Made by a program: the position numbers and the translations under genes. From the NCBI GenBank assembly GCA_039934375.1, contig JBDTMH010000144.1, positions 1 to 11,276 on the forward strand: a stretch of DNA of 11,276 nucleotides. The letters are read 5' to 3'. The notes beneath the pieces are model-generated. The model was not told where the DNA came from and ran no database searches. It saw only the letters and a list, made by a program, of their open reading frames with translations. Positions 1 through 6,120 of the stretch are shown piece after piece; the stretch's first letter is position 1; each line of letters starts with the position of its first letter. Source of the stretch: CAISIP01 sp039934375. Its GTDB lineage: Bacteria; Pseudomonadota; Gammaproteobacteria; Burkholderiales; Burkholderiaceae_C.

Positions 1-269
1 CCTCAAGTGCTTGTCACATAAGGACAAACTCGGCTTCAGGGGCGAGGAACTTCAGGCTAGAGTTCGTGTAGCGGTTGGAGGCGCTGGTGCCCACGGCCGA
101 GGCTGCACTGTTGGACAACCGCTTCAAAGCGCTGAATTTCGCTGATCAGATGCCCCGCTTCGTGTCGGCATGAGTCCCACCATATTGAAAGTCGTACTTC
201 CGCGTTCGCAGCATTTCGGTCGCACGGATTGCCAAGACGAACACTCGCAAAGGTAGTGCGGTTGCCAGG
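1..269. other. Left-edge stretch without a supportable gene
   Basis: No recognisable gene was found. A short plus-strand frame runs from about 72 to a TGA at 170-172 and could be the 3' tail of a decayed gene, since its last codons read ALNFADQMPRFVSA. It has an in-frame stop at 69-71, no start, and I cannot assign it to a family. The remainder (173-269) shows no hairpin, promoter or repeat that I would defend. Confidence 0.4.
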
Positions 270-746
270 TCATCCGAACTGCAATCGGCCGTCGTGCACC
301 TCTCTTTCAACCCGCCCCCGCTGCTCCTCCCACGACAGCGGCGTGTCGCTGGCCAGGTCGAACAGTGACACGGTGTCTGGCAGCGTCTCGTCCAGGATCG
401 CCGCCCGAATCTCAGGTGCCAGGGTGGTCAGGTTGATCGTCCTGCTGTCGTAGCTTCGATCGACGTTTTCGGCCTTTGAGATCGCGATGACGTTGGCCAC
501 CTTGCCGCTCTCGATCTGGCGTAGCCACCGGTACCCGCGTGCGAGGGCCGCCTGAAGGGCTGTGGGCGCTGCGACCACGTTCAAACCGGTCCAGATACGC
601 GGCGGCAGGGCTACCTGCTTTCGGCTGCTGAAGCGCCGGATTCGAATCGGGAATGGCACCGCTACCGCACCGTCGGTGGCGCGCAGAAACTGTGGACCGC
701 CGGTGAAGGCCGCAAACTCCGGGTTGCGGTTAGTGCTTTTTGGCAA
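270..746 (-). pseudogene. Serine-recombinase-associated helix-turn-helix protein, decayed copy 1
   Basis: This open frame of 158 codons begins at a TTG with no ribosome binding site; no ATG is available. Its middle and end (from FLRATDGAV to WEEQRG) match a small protein usually encoded directly behind large serine recombinases. It comprises a basic IPIRIRRF segment, then LARGYRWLRQIESGK, then a predicted helix-turn-helix, then NLTTLAPEI and DETLPDTVSLFDLAS. Homology to the two other copies in this window begins at about position 319 (C-terminal side). Over the 77 residues shared with the copy at 10711-10950 I count 66 identities. Two changes fall in the putative recognition helix, where copy 3 has SYISRMINL and this copy has SYDSRTINL; this suggests loss of function. 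The last 15 residues are not shared with the other copies. No recombinase gene remains upstream: at 747 the sequence switches to the glycine-rich gene. DNA-binding role is inferred from family resemblance only. Confidence 0.6.
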
Positions 747-749
747 AGC

Positions 750-1385
750 CTATTTATGCCCGCCGCCATTACCACCACCATTACCACCACCATTACCACC
801 ACCATTACCACCACCATTACCGCCGCCCAGGCCGCCACCAATGCCCTGTGCGTGAGACTTGCCGGCATCAGCCAAGCTGACAGACGAACCAGTCGCGTGA
901 CGGCCCTGTGCTGCTTTTGACGATGCGTTCTTGGTCTTGGACGAACTAACAACCTGTCCCAGGTTCACGTCGAGAGCATGGGCAATTTGGCCCCAACCCA
1001 GGCCGCTGGCGCGCATGTCCATGACCTTGTCAAGCGAAGTCAGGAAATCCTTGGAGGTTGAGGTCGGGCTCATCTGAGATTTGGCCAGCGACATGGCAAT
1101 ATTTATGTTGCCGTAGCCCATCGTTCCGCCCGTACCGGAAACGGTGACACCACTAACGGTGACATCTTTGCCAGCGCGCATTCCCTCGACTACCGTCTTG
1201 GCATCATCCTTGGAGCCAACCGATGCGCCGAAGGTTTCAGCCAGCCGGCCACCAGTGACGCTCTGGCTACTTGCTGTGGTGTTGGTGCTGGTAGTCGTTG
1301 TTGTTTGCGCCTGCGTCGCAAGCGGTAGCGCAACCCCACATGCCGCAAGCGCCGCGATGGCCAGAATGGTTTTACGATTGAACAT
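750..1385 (-). CDS. Exported glycine-rich protein with GGGN tandem repeats
   Basis: The predicted protein has 211 residues. The ATG at 1385 is chosen because AGGGA lies about 6 bases upstream and because the N-terminus is then a typical signal peptide: MFNRK, a hydrophobic run AILAIAALAACGVALPLA-like to about residue 23, and likely cleavage after TQA at residue 26. A Thr/Ser-rich linker (27-44) follows. Next come a conserved-looking middle with GMRAGKDVTVSG (68-79), and the stretch MRASGLGWGQIAHALDVNLG (124-143), which resembles a motif seen in small exported proteins of Burkholderiales. The tail, from residue 181, is glycine-rich with five GGGN units ending in HK. The function is unknown; a periplasmic or surface location is inferred. 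An upstream in-frame ATG-less extension to 1469 is unlikely to be translated. The TAG stop at 750-752 lies in the same frame as the downstream remnant at 270-746, separated from it by a single sense codon. No terminator was found between them. Confidence 0.85.
   Translation of the reverse strand: MFNRKTILAIAALAACGVALPLATQAQTTTTTSTNTTASSQSVTGGRLAETFGASVGSKDDAKTVVEGMRAGKDVTVSGVTVSGTGGTMGYGNINIAMSLAKSQMSPTSTSKDFLTSLDKVMDMRASGLGWGQIAHALDVNLGQVVSSSKTKNASSKAAQGRHATGSSVSLADAGKSHAQGIGGGLGGGNGGGNGGGNGGGNGGGNGGGHK
761..830. repeat. 12-bp in-frame tandem repeat coding for GGGN
   Basis: Four perfect copies of accaccaccatt (plus-strand reading) occupy 771-818. Imperfect copies flank them at 761-770 and 819-830. 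The unit is a multiple of three, so gain or loss of units would lengthen or shorten the glycine tail of the exported protein without shifting frame. Confidence 0.9.
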
Positions 1386-1566
1386 GGTGAGTCCCTTTTC
1401 AAAGTTTAAATGTGTCAGCGTTTGCAACCGACCTGAGCCCATGCGGGGTGGCGCCAGAAGCTGAGGCAATGATGGGCCCTATCTACAGCACGGCCCAGGA
1501 CCGAATCCACATCAAGCCACCTATTTCACAAAGATGTGTTAGAAATCGTTGCCCGGGCCGGTACAG

Positions 1567-1587
1567 CAAAAGACCGTTTTCAAACGG
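1567..1587 (-). terminator. Weak possible intrinsic terminator behind recombinase element remnant
   Basis: On the minus strand, CCGTT, loop TGAA and AACGG form a 5-bp stem (6 bp with a two-base loop) at 1574-1587, followed by TCTTTT. It lies just beyond the 3' end of the second helix-turn-helix copy and would stop leftward transcription. The stem is short, so this is tentative. Confidence 0.25.
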
Positions 1588-1629
1588 CACGCTGCGTTCT
1601 CAGGCCATGACGCCGATAGTACCCGCCAC

Positions 1630-2038
1630 CGCTGCTTCTCCCACGACAACGGCGTGTCCCTCGCCAGGTCGAACAGTGACACGGTGTCCGGCAGAGTCTC
1701 ATCCAGGATTGCTGCCTGCATCTCCGGTGCCAAGGTGGTCAGGTTCACCATCCGGCTGGTTTAGCTGCGGTCGCCGTTCCCTGCTTTGGCGATGGCCGAA
1801 ATGTTGGTCGCCTTGCCACTCTCGATCTGGCGCATATACCGATGGCCGCGCGCGAGGGCCATCTGCTGGGCCGGGGGCGCGGCCGCGGCGCTCAAATCGG
1901 TCGAAATGCCCTGCGGCACCAGCACTGCTTGCGCCCGCCGAAGCGCCGGATCCGGATCGGGATGGACACCGTCACAGCGCCGTCGGTTGCGCGCAGCAGC
2001 AACGGGTCCCCGATGAAGTCGATCGTGTTGGTCCGCAT
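1630..2038 (-). pseudogene. Serine-recombinase-associated helix-turn-helix protein, broken copy 2
   Basis: The gene starts at ATG 2038 (MRTNTIDFIGDPLLLRATDG), overlapping the 3' end of the recombinase fragment by about 66 bases, an arrangement expected for this gene pair. Two lesions are visible. First, a one-base deletion near 1925 (the family frame needs an extra base between KQ and the following V/L codons) shifts the frame, and the shifted frame stops near 1892. Second, even with the frame restored, TAA at 1761-1763 replaces the tyrosine codon of the DRSY motif. Downstream of that stop the frame continues to resemble the family (MVNLTTLAPEMQAAILDE). Over the 77 residues shared with copy 3 I count 65 identical positions, treating the stop as a mismatch. 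The family is recognised by its position next to the recombinase and its predicted helix-turn-helix; molecular function is not established here. Confidence 0.75.
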
Positions 2039-2467
2039 GTCGTTGCCGCTTCCACCACCGGTTTCGCGCGCGACCTGCCCGGATCCCGAATCACGTCCAG
2101 CGCCAGGTTCTCGACGCCGTTGGGGCGAAGCTTCACCTGCAACTCGTTGGGCGCCACGATGATCCGGCCGACCAGCAATTGGACGATCCGGTGCTTCTCC
2201 AGAGGATAGAGTTGCTCCCACACCGTGTCTATCTGGTTCAGCGCGACCGAAACCTGCAGATCGGTCATTCCCGCCACCACCGTGTCCTTAAGCTTGCCGA
2301 TCTTCCGCCAGAGTTGCGTCACCATCTCCGGCGAGCGCAGGATGCCGCGCATCTGCGCCATCACAGCTTCCTCGATTTCCCCGGCCGCCAGCATCTTGAC
2401 GCTCGAGGCGCCATGGCACTCCTTGATATCCCGGGTCGGCAGGTAGTACCGGTACGTCCGGCCGCTG
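1972..2467 (-). pseudogene. Large serine recombinase, C-terminal fragment
   Basis: Reading leftwards from about 2467, the frame carries SGRTYRYYLPTRDIKECHGA, typical of the end of the recombinase zinc-ribbon region. It is followed by the helical segment IEEAVMAQMRGIL and by LDxxWEQLYPLEKHRIVQLL and VGRIIVAPNELQVKLRP, the usual C-terminal signature of site-specific recombinases of the resolvase/invertase superfamily. The N-terminal catalytic domain with the nucleophilic serine and most of the recombinase domain are absent, because at 2468 the sequence becomes a phage protease on the other strand. The frame closes at 1972-1974, inside the downstream helix-turn-helix gene. The enzyme would have integrated or excised a mobile element; this fragment cannot. 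Confidence 0.8.
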
Positions 2468-2746
2468 ATATCGGCTGGCAAATACAAGGTTGAGGGCAAC
2501 CCGTACGCCCCGCTTGACGAGGAAGCGCACGGATTCATGCAGTCCGGGGTCGATGACTACTACGGCGCTTTTACGAAGGCGATCGCCCGCGGGCGGGGCG
2601 TGCCGATTGGCCAGGTGCGCGACGGCATAAGGCAGGGGCGTGTGCTCGGCGCCGACGCGGCCCTCGCGCAAAACATGGTGGACGGCGTCGCTACGTTCGA
2701 TGACGTTGTTCGGAAAATGCGGCGCTACGCGAAGGCCGGCGCCTAG
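2468..2746 (+). pseudogene. Phage S49-family head protease, C-terminal fragment
   Basis: The frame reads ISAGKYKVEGNPYAPLDEE, then VDDYYGAFTKAIARGRGV, then GRVLGADAALAQNMVDGVAT and ends RRYAKAGA with TAG at 2744-2746. These are the hallmark segments of the C-terminal part of S49 (SppA-like) peptidases that act as prohead or capsid maturation proteases in tailed phages. The catalytic serine and lysine region would lie upstream and is missing, cut at about 2468 by the recombinase fragment in the opposite direction. An internal ATG at 2537 gives a 69-codon frame, but this is unlikely to be a genuine gene. In such phages the next gene is the major capsid protein; here its remnant is found 1.3 kb further on at 4070. 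Confidence 0.8.
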
Positions 2747-2796
2747 CCGGGTGCGTCGCGGCTGGCGCGAGTCCAACGGGCACTCGAAATAGCGAC

Positions 2797-3042
2797 CTAA
2801 ACAGCGGGTTTCTTTTGTACAACTTTTTCAGTTGCCTTTTTTACCATGGGGTGCGCGTGGCGCTTTCCGGCATGATGAGTCGTCGGCTTCATGGCGTTGA
2901 CATGAGGCGTGGGGTGCGCCATGGCATAGGCGGCATCTCGTTCGGCGACGATTTTTGCGCCTTCAACCTGTGCTGGGGACTGCGCAAAGCCGGACAAAGC
3001 GCAAACTGACAACAGGCATCCCACAATAAGTGATTTTTGCAT
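2797..3042 (-). CDS. Small exported His/Lys-rich protein
   Basis: The predicted protein has 81 residues, starts with an ATG at 3042 and has GGGAG about 6 bases upstream. MQKS and a hydrophobic run to SGFA give a convincing signal peptide with cleavage near residue 20. The mature part has a short acidic helix-like section (VEGAKIVAERDAAYAM), then a region rich in histidine (HPTPHVNAM, TTHHAGKRHAHP) and a lysine-rich tail ending KKPAV. The histidines could bind metal, but no specific motif supports a definite role. It is transcribed away from the CigR-like gene at 3337; the two share a 294-base divergent intergenic region and are the only genes between the phage protease and capsid remnants. 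I do not recognise a named family. Confidence 0.75.
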   Translation of the reverse strand: MQKSLIVGCLLSVCALSGFAQSPAQVEGAKIVAERDAAYAMAHPTPHVNAMKPTTHHAGKRHAHPMVKKATEKVVQKKPAV

Positions 3043-3336
3043 GACAACTCCCTTCGATTTAATCGGTTCGACAGCAAGCCCAATTGCTTCCTGGCTGAGA
3101 CTTAACGTACGTGGTAGTCAGTGCGTTGACCGTTGCTTCAGCTGGTTACTTATTGCGAACTTGATGTCGAAAGATTGCAAAGGATTGCCTACGTGCTGCG
3201 TCCCCGATGATAAAGGCGCGGTTAAGGTCAACATCGCCGGCACCAGGCCATTCCATCCGGGGATCTGTCCTACACCGGTTAATAAGTAACGGTGCGAAGA
3301 TTGGAATTCGGGCTATTTCGGCCCAGAGGACACGCC
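3043..3336. promoter_or_regulatory. Divergent intergenic region of two exported-protein genes
   Basis: This stretch must carry promoters for both flanking genes. A possible plus-strand promoter is TTGACC at about 3126 followed, after 17 bases, by CTTATT, which matches the -10 consensus only partly. No clear operator or riboswitch was recognised. The ribosome binding sites are at both ends: AGAGGA at 3325-3330 for the right gene and GGGAG (minus) close to 3050 for the left gene. Confidence 0.3.
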
Positions 3337-3870
3337 ATGGCATATATCTCTCACACGCACCGTATCGTAGCGATGGCGATCACATCGCTGCTTGTCGCTG
3401 GACCCGTATTTTCCAAGGGTAACGGCGAAGACCACGGCGACAATGGCAAAGGCAATCGCAAGCATTCCCAAAAGTTCGAGGATAAGCAGGATAAGCAAGA
3501 AGCAAAAGAGTACAAAAAGGCCGACAAGCGCGAACGCAAAGAGATTCAGCCCGGCACATATTTCAATGACGAGCAGCGGACCGTAGTCCGCGAGTACTAC
3601 GTTCAAAACTACTCAAATGGCAAAAAATGCCCGCCGGGTTTGGCTAAAAAGAACAATGGATGCATGCCCCCGGGCCAAGCCCCTCATTGGGTGGTTGGAC
3701 AGCCAGTACCACGAGGCGTAACGGTCTATGCCGTGCCTCAGCCAGTGATCGTGCAACTACCGCCTGCACCTTATGGTTACCGCTATGCCCGCATCGGCGG
3801 CGACATCGTGTTGGTGCAGCAGCAAAGCAATCTGATCGTGGACATCATTCAAGTCTTGCTCCGTGGCTGA
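3337..3870 (+). CDS. CigR/RcnB-like exported protein
   Basis: The predicted protein has 177 residues. ATG at 3337 is preceded by AGAGGA six bases upstream, and starting there gives a signal-like N-terminus with a hydrophobic run IVAMAITSLLVAGPVFS (residues 10-26). The region from 27 to 72 is low-complexity and highly charged (KGNGEDHGDNGKGN, then many Lys/Glu/Asp). A CPPGLAKKNNGCMPPGQA segment follows (98-115), whose two cysteines may form a disulphide. The C-terminal third, with VPRGVTVYAVPQPV and YRYARIGGDIVLV...LIVDIIQ, matches the RcnB-like / CigR family domain. CigR is a membrane-associated anti-virulence regulator in Salmonella and RcnB a periplasmic nickel/cobalt homeostasis protein; which, if either, describes this protein is not shown by the sequence. 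The charged part is noticeably A-rich compared with neighbouring genes. Confidence 0.8.
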   Translation: MAYISHTHRIVAMAITSLLVAGPVFSKGNGEDHGDNGKGNRKHSQKFEDKQDKQEAKEYKKADKRERKEIQPGTYFNDEQRTVVREYYVQNYSNGKKCPPGLAKKNNGCMPPGQAPHWVVGQPVPRGVTVYAVPQPVIVQLPPAPYGYRYARIGGDIVLVQQQSNLIVDIIQVLLRG

Positions 3871-3981
3871 ACGGCCTCCGGCGTGGAAGCCCGCCCTCAT
3901 GCAGTTGGCCAACCCACGATGGCTTGGTCTCGTGCATCCAATTTCTACGGCGTTGCTCCGTTGAGCCGCGCCGCCGCCTGA

Positions 3982-4046
3982 TACGACCTGTCGGTCGTAC
4001 CACCACTGCAAGGTGGTTTCCATCAGACAACCACCTTCGGGTGGTT
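3982..4046 (+). promoter_or_regulatory. Competing hairpins in the leader of the phage capsid remnant
   Basis: TACGACC (3982-3988) pairs with GGTCGTA (3993-3999). CCACC (4000-4004) can pair with GGTGG (4012-4016). GGTGGTT (4012-4018) and GGTGGTT (4040-4046) can each pair with AACCACC (4029-4035); the second pairing closes a UUCG tetraloop. The last three pairings are therefore partly exclusive. The last stem ends 12 bases before the GGAGA ribosome binding site (4058-4062) of the capsid start at 4070. No U-tract follows, so this is more likely an RNA stability or translational element of the phage than an intrinsic terminator. Confidence 0.55.
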
Positions 4047-4069
4047 CATTCATTTCTGGAGAACAATTT

Positions 4070-4267
4070 ATGAGCAAGCAACTGCGCGAGTTGCAGTCTC
4101 GCAAGTCCAACCTGGTCAAGGAGGCGCGCAGCCTCACCGACCGAATTGCCGCGGATGGGCGGGACATGACCGACGACGAGGTCACGGCGTTGACACGCTG
4201 CGCACGCGAATCGATGCCGCGTCCGCTGCGATAGACCGTGAGGCAGCACTGATCGCCGACGAGGCGC
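4070..4267 (+). pseudogene. Phage major capsid protein, N-terminal fragment
   Basis: The ATG at 4070 has GGAGA seven bases upstream. The frame begins MSKQLRELQSRKSNLVKEAR and continues through SLTDRIAADGRDMTDDEVTA, the coiled N-terminal delta/scaffold-like segment typical of HK97-type capsid proteins. The original frame stops at 4232-4234. A neighbouring frame then continues the family pattern (RIDAASAAIDREAALIADEA) up to about 4267, so there is a frameshift near 4195-4205. The conserved capsid fold is entirely missing: at 4268 the sequence becomes a RepB-like fragment on the other strand. Together with the S49 fragment at 2468-2746 it is the residue of one phage head module. Confidence 0.7.
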
Positions 4268-4453
4268 TTACCCCTTGTCCAGCACCAGGTTGAGAACATC
4301 CTGCCCATAAGTCTGCTCGACCGCCTTGTACTGCCCCTGGAGACTTGTCATCTCTCGCTCCATTCGTGCCATCTGGTCTGCGGTCAGGCCCGTCAGCTTG
4401 GCCGTGTTCTCGCCGTCAAGCATCATCGTTTCCGGAGTGGCAACCAGGAGGCC
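4268..4453 (-). pseudogene. RepB-like plasmid partition protein, C-terminal fragment
   Basis: Reading leftwards from 4453, the frame (62 codons with the TAA at 4268-4270) contains GLLVATPETMML, then KLTGLTADQMARMEREMTSL, then QGQYKAVEQTYGQDVLNLVL. This pattern resembles the C-terminal region of plasmid partitioning proteins of the RepB/ParB type, which normally continues for several dozen residues after the LNLVL segment. Both ends are truncated: TAG at 4454-4456 precedes the frame and the capsid remnant cuts its end. A complete protein would bind centromere-like DNA and act with a ParA ATPase. The assignment rests on remembered family patterns. Confidence 0.6.
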
Positions 4454-4463
4454 CTAGGCATAG

Positions 4464-5321
4464 ATGCAGCCGCAACGCTCGACGCCGTCGAGTAAGATGG
4501 CTGTGATGAAAGACTCCGTGTTGGTCGCGATCGACTCTGCGAAGCGCCGGTTGTCAGTGGCCGACAGCGGGACAGGTGAGCCGACGGTCATCTTGGAGAC
4601 GGGACTCGGCGCCGATAGTGAGGAGTGGGCTCCGGTCCAGGATGCGATTTCGCAGCGGACTCGGGTGGTCAGCTATGACCGGGCCAACCGGGCCGAGAGC
4701 GACCCCGCCACGAAGCCACGTACTGTCCAGGACAGCGTCAACGACCTGCATGCGTTGGTCGTGGCCCTGGAACTGTCTGGGCCTCTCGTCCTGGTGGGCC
4801 ACTCCCTCGGCGGCTTGATCGTACGCCTCTATGCCCACCAACATCCGAAGCAGGTCGCAGCGTTGGTGCTGGTGGATCCGATGCACGAGGACCAGTTCGA
4901 CCGGATTGGTCCGCTGCTGTCTGGCCTTTGGCCTGGAATCATCACCAACCTGATTCCTCCGGTTCGTCGCTTCACGCGCTTCTGGAAGTCGGGGTGGCAA
5001 GACGCTTCCAACAACGACGAGGGCGCCGACATGGTGGCCAACAAGCTGCTGGGACACTCCATTGATACCTTGGGAGACCTTCCCCTCGTCATTCTCACGT
5101 CGGGGGCGTTTGTCCGCGGAGGCCCGCCGGGACTGGGCTGGCCCAAGGCCCAGAAGGAGTGGGTTCGCCTGCACCAAGAGCTGTTGAAGAAATCGACCCA
5201 CTCCCGCCAGATCATGGTCGAGCAGAGCAATCACTTCATTCAACGGGGACATCCCCAGGTCATCATCGAGGCGATTCAGGGGGTCCTCGACGCGAAGCCG
5301 CAGACGGCCCCCGCACGCTGA
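4464..5321 (+). CDS. Alpha/beta hydrolase
   Basis: The predicted protein has up to 285 residues, a normal length for the fold. Visible motifs are the oxyanion-region TVILETGLGADSEEW (41-55), YDRANRAESD (71-80, where family members more often show a glycine after YDRA), the nucleophile elbow GHSLGG (112-117, Ser114), LVLVDPMHED (135-143, a candidate acid at Asp138), and SNHFIQ (255-260) with the probable catalytic His257. No signal peptide or membrane segment is seen, so it is probably cytoplasmic. The substrate cannot be deduced. Start choice is uncertain: AGGAGG at 4446-4451 is 12 bases from ATG 4464, while ATGs at 4497 and 4506 would better match a typical N-terminus. Its upstream region is built of the RepB remnant, so it has either acquired or brought its own promoter. 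A small inverted repeat (5349-5362) follows, without a T-run. Confidence 0.85.
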   Translation: MQPQRSTPSSKMAVMKDSVLVAIDSAKRRLSVADSGTGEPTVILETGLGADSEEWAPVQDAISQRTRVVSYDRANRAESDPATKPRTVQDSVNDLHALVVALELSGPLVLVGHSLGGLIVRLYAHQHPKQVAALVLVDPMHEDQFDRIGPLLSGLWPGIITNLIPPVRRFTRFWKSGWQDASNNDEGADMVANKLLGHSIDTLGDLPLVILTSGAFVRGGPPGLGWPKAQKEWVRLHQELLKKSTHSRQIMVEQSNHFIQRGHPQVIIEAIQGVLDAKPQTAPAR

Positions 5322-5434
5322 GAGCCAGACCTCGTCGACGCCTTGTAAGCACCGGTCGGTGCCCCAGTGGTGCCCAGACCATCCAGTCGACACCGGTGGG
5401 CTTGTACAACCTGAGCACCCCGCATCGCTTCGGC

Positions 5435-5716
5435 TTCGTGGTCGACGTGCGCGGCACCGGCAGCGGGCCCGAATTGCCGGTGCGCGGCGTGCGCAGCGAA
5501 ACCGTCTGGCTGCACGCACCGGGCCACGGCCTCAAGCGCCCGGTGCGGCTGCTGCACCCGCGGCACCGCGTCTACCTGGTGCCGCGGCCGGGCGACATCG
5601 TGCTGGTCGGCGCCAGCGAGATCGAGAGCGAGGACGGCTCGCCGGTCTCGCTGCGCAGCGCGGTGGAACTGATGGCCGCCGCCCACAGCGTGTTGCCAGC
5701 GCTGGCCGAGGCGCGT
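5435..5716 (+). pseudogene. thiO: ThiO-like FAD-dependent glycine oxidase, internal fragment
   Basis: The frame from FVVDVRGTGSGPELPVRGVR through ETVWLHAPG, RPVRLLHPRHRVYLVPRPGD, IVLVGASEIESEDGSPVSLR and SAVELMAAAHSVLPALAEAR is an internal to late segment of ThiO-type glycine oxidases, flavoenzymes that supply dehydroglycine for the thiazole of thiamine. The N-terminal FAD-binding GxGxxG region is missing, and so is the C-terminal part normally following SVLPALAEAR. The base composition is strikingly GC-rich compared with the flanking genes. Both ends are abrupt: left of about 5435 lies unrelated sequence after the hydrolase, and right of 5716 lies another ORF in the same frame. It is a non-functional fragment, probably from a Burkholderiales chromosome. 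Confidence 0.7.
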
Positions 5717-5728
5717 AACTGGCTGGTG

Positions 5729-6115
5729 ATGATGATGCCCACTCATGGTCGGGACTTTCAACACGGCATGCCACCCGAGAGTTGCCGTTCGCAGTTCTGG
5801 ATAGACCTCCTAGTGGTGATGTTGAAACAAGCAGCGACACTCGGCAAGCTGACCTCTGCCGAGCACCCAGCCCAGTCATTTGTCGCATGCGCGTCGATGT
5901 TGCAGAAGCGCGTTCAAATCACTACATTTGATGTGGAGCCAGAGCAACCAGCTCATAGCGTTTCGACTGAAGCGAACCAGAGGTGCTACGTGAACGACGA
6001 TCCCGCACGCTTCGAATTGAAGCAAGCCCTGGCCGCTGGGGATGCGTTTCTGGCGGTCTCGCTTCGAGACTGGTCGGACATCTTGCCGACTGATGCGAAT
6101 TCGCCCGCGAGGTAA
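5729..6115 (+). CDS. Hypothetical protein upstream of the histidine phosphatase gene
   Basis: This is a frame of 128 residues counted from the first of three consecutive ATG codons (5729, 5732, 5735). It is continuous with the thiO fragment upstream, so the true start is uncertain; the first part may be junction sequence and ATG 5768 (GMPPES) is an alternative. The protein has a possible helix FWIDLLVVMLKQAATLG, a middle FVACASMLQKRVQITTFDVE, and an end with FELKQALAAGDAFLAVSLRD. No family was recognised, and no signal peptide is present. It stops five bases before the GTG of the next gene, and GAGG near its end serves as that gene's ribosome binding site, so the two are probably co-transcribed. 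It may be the C-terminal remainder of a longer protein. Confidence 0.5.
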   Translation: MMMPTHGRDFQHGMPPESCRSQFWIDLLVVMLKQAATLGKLTSAEHPAQSFVACASMLQKRVQITTFDVEPEQPAHSVSTEANQRCYVNDDPARFELKQALAAGDAFLAVSLRDWSDILPTDANSPAR

Positions 6116-6120
6116 CCGAC

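Noticed and set aside
72..172. Possible 3' end of a gene at the left edge
   Set aside because: There are only 33 codons after an in-frame stop, no start and no recognised family, so it was not called as a gene.
761..830. Tandem 12-bp repeats as a CRISPR-like or plasmid iteron array
   Set aside because: The units are contiguous, have no spacers and are explained as codons for GGGN in an exported protein.
562..855. Plus-strand proline-rich frame with PPPLPPP repeats
   Set aside because: It is the antisense reading of the glycine-rich repeat tract of the signal-peptide-bearing protein.
1412..2209. Plus-strand open frame of 265 codons
   Set aside because: It overlaps the minus-strand helix-turn-helix and recombinase remnants; it is rich in Pro, Ser and Arg as expected of an antisense frame in GC-rich DNA.
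4029..4046. UUCG-closed hairpin as an intrinsic terminator
   Set aside because: No T-run follows on either strand, and it lies directly before a good ribosome binding site and start codon.
4554..5519. Minus-strand open frame of 321 codons opposite the hydrolase gene
   Set aside because: It is antisense to clear alpha/beta hydrolase motifs and the predicted protein is arginine-rich with no recognisable domain.
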